This document shows positions 62,401 through 64,000 of a stretch of DNA of 64,000 nt, piece after piece. A program made the position numbers and the translations under genes. This DNA comes from Rhyzopertha dominica (Eukaryota > Arthropoda > Insecta > Coleoptera > Bostrichidae): NCBI GenBank assembly GCA_025024175.1, contig QCXZ01000137.1, forward strand, positions 1,550,001-1,614,000, given 5' to 3'. The notes beneath the pieces were generated by a model, which did no database searches, was not told where the DNA came from, and saw only the letters and a list, made by a program, of their open reading frames with translations. The stretch's first letter is position 1. Each line of letters opens with the position of its first letter.

Positions 62401-63230
62401 CGAGGGTCATTCAGTAAACAACGAGACAAATTATTGATGTAGCTCAAAAACTGCTTACTTAATTAATATAAAGCTTTTCAATATAGTCCCCTGCAACTTG
62501 TCCCATCGTTCTTTTTATTTTTGTATGTCTCTGGCATAAAGTTCTTGGACGTCTTTTTATGGCCCCGAAAACAAATTGAAGTTTGATGGAGTAAGGTCGG
62601 GGCCGTATGGTGGGTGCTGAAGTACTTCCCACTTGAAGTGTTTCTTAATGTTTCTTAACGTAACTGTAACAGTCAAGAATCTACGACACTTTGTGCGAAT
62701 GGCAAGCCTAATTTTGTTTCCGAGCTAACTGTTTATAGTTCGTTGGTCTTCGAAATAGTTACAAATAAAATAGACTGTTGCGGATCCCAGAATACTGTCA
62801 GCATCACCTGCAGATGCTCGAAGGCTTTGCCGGTTTGTCAGTTGAAAATCGTTTTTTCTTTCAACTACTGACATATTTGAAGAGCCTGGTTCCCATGTGA
62901 GTGGCTGTAAGTCGTCTTGGCACCCATCTCGCACAGGCTTTTTAAACCGCACCCTATTCTTTAGCTATCAGTTCAATGGTAATATTCCTTTTTTTGCCGA
63001 ATTCGAGATTCCTCCGCTAGTTCATGTAATTATTTCCATTTTCTGAGACTTTCTGTGACAAAAATCTAATCATTGCACGTTGCTGTTTTGCGATAAATTG
63101 TTGAAGTGAACTCACCATCGTCACCATATTTATAAGATATTCTTGTACAGCTGATCAGGTATCACACGTCTCGAAAGTTTGTAATGATTGAGCTACAGCA
63201 ATCTGCCTCGTTATTTACTGAATAACCTCG
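62401..63230 (-). mobile_element. Mariner (DD34D-type) deletion derivative
   Basis: Ends CGAGGGTCATTCAGTAAACA (62401) and CGTTATTTACTGAATAACCTCG (ending 63230) form ~50-bp imperfect inverted repeats with TA on both sides. Minus-strand pieces VCARWVPRRLTATHMGTRL and, after a deletion, APTIRPRPYSIKLQFVFGAI keep the mariner transposase order (VSARWVPRxLT..., LFGPLKK). The element is 830 bp instead of the usual ~1.3 kb. Confidence 0.85.
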
Positions 63231-63339
63231 TATAAGCCAATGCATAGGAATAAGACGGATGGTGTTACCTTTGCAACATCCTGAATTACTGTACAAACAA
63301 AATAAGCCGGACCACACGACGGCCGAAAACAATAACATT

Positions 63340-63940
63340 TTTGTTTCGGCGCGATGTTTGCGGTTGCCATTCATACCCCCCAGCTAATTGCATAACGTTA
63401 CTTATTGTAATCAGCGTGCGTCACCTGTCGCTACGGGGGCGTCCGAATTATCGGGAAAATCATCCCAGCTATGCGGAGATGGCGAAACTCAACGCAAGCC
63501 GGATAGGCGGAAAAACATAGTCCGCATAACGGTTTCCGGCGTGGGCGGTGGAATGAATTGGCGGCCGCAATGATTAATCAATTAGCAAAATGAGTCGCGA
63601 GCGCGGCAAAAGTCATTCCCGAATATAGTGGACTAGGTGAAAGCGATGACGACATCGTGGAGCTATTCGATCTTACAGTTATCCTCGATTAATTCGAAGA
63701 ATGCGACCGCAACGGCGTTAATAAGATGCGCGCTGGGGTCTTCTCGGGATGGGACATGTGCAGGGAAATCCGACGTGCCTGCAAGAACAAGATCAAATAT
63801 TTGCGACCTTCGCTTAGACGCACGAGAGTTCTGGGAAAATTCATGCACGATCCTTTCAAGTTTTGCTAAGGAGCGGCATTTTGCTAGATTTCCCATTACA
63901 CATCTTAATCTTTGCTTAAAAACAAATCTTAAATGAGATA
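63340..63940. other. GC-rich non-coding island at the window end
   Basis: GC/CpG-rich with AGCTAATTGCATAACG, TTATTGTAATCAGC and TGATTAATCAATTAGC (homeodomain-type sites). Overlapping frames without a recognisable domain. Confidence 0.35.
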
Positions 63941-64000
63941 AAAGGCTGGCTCCTCACGTAATATGGATCTGTGAATCTTTAGAATTGTATAGAAGAGGGA

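Overview
The window looks like AT-rich nuclear DNA of an arthropod, most likely an insect. The reasons are spliced genes with small exons and GT-AG introns, an AATAAA poly(A) signal, several Tc1/mariner-type transposons with TA target duplications, Penelope-like elements with a GIY-YIG domain, and many truncated LINEs. Scattered single N bases point to a draft assembly. I cannot name the species. No tRNA, rRNA or CRISPR array was recognised.

Only one host gene is convincing. It lies on the plus strand between about 2.7 and 10.2 kb. Three coding exons (2680-2939, 7812-7955, 9484-9810) join in frame with clean splice sites into 242 residues. The protein has a signal peptide, four predicted amphipathic helices and four cysteines. 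Its helix order and motifs resemble the vertebrate CNTF/CLCF1/cardiotrophin branch of the IL-6 cytokine family. The start codon lies in an upstream exon I could not place. The 3' UTR carries clustered AUUUA motifs, and the 5' flank holds two C/EBP-type palindromes, Rel-like sites and a TATA-like box. This candidate secreted cytokine is the main finding.

The remaining ~54 kb is a gene desert built from mobile-element debris and GC-richer islands. Introns 1 and 2 of the cytokine gene hold LINE pieces. Region 13.9-20.4 kb holds a tyrosine-recombinase fragment, a truncated LINE with an (ATT)n tail and an RNase H-bearing LINE remnant. Region 21.7-25.5 kb holds a perfect 147-bp fold-back element with a 12-bp target duplication and a 743-bp hAT-like element with an 8-bp duplication. 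Region 26.9-28.3 kb is a decayed LINE, followed by a perfect 38-bp hairpin at 28.74 kb. Region 31-35.5 kb holds two copies of one mariner-like element and an LINE fragment between them. Region 36.7-45.7 kb holds a LINE fused to a deleted Penelope-like copy, a nested terminal-inverted-repeat element, an RTE-like fragment and a nearly complete Penelope-like copy. Region 50.4-52.2 kb holds two transposase remnants. Region 55.4-59.8 kb holds two LINEs in opposite orientation. A deleted mariner lies at 62.4-63.2 kb.

Between these elements, GC- and CpG-richer unique-looking blocks of 0.3-0.8 kb recur every few kilobases. They contain motifs such as TTTATGG, TTTATAG and TAATTA, and could be conserved regulatory elements. 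That is inference and needs a cross-species alignment.
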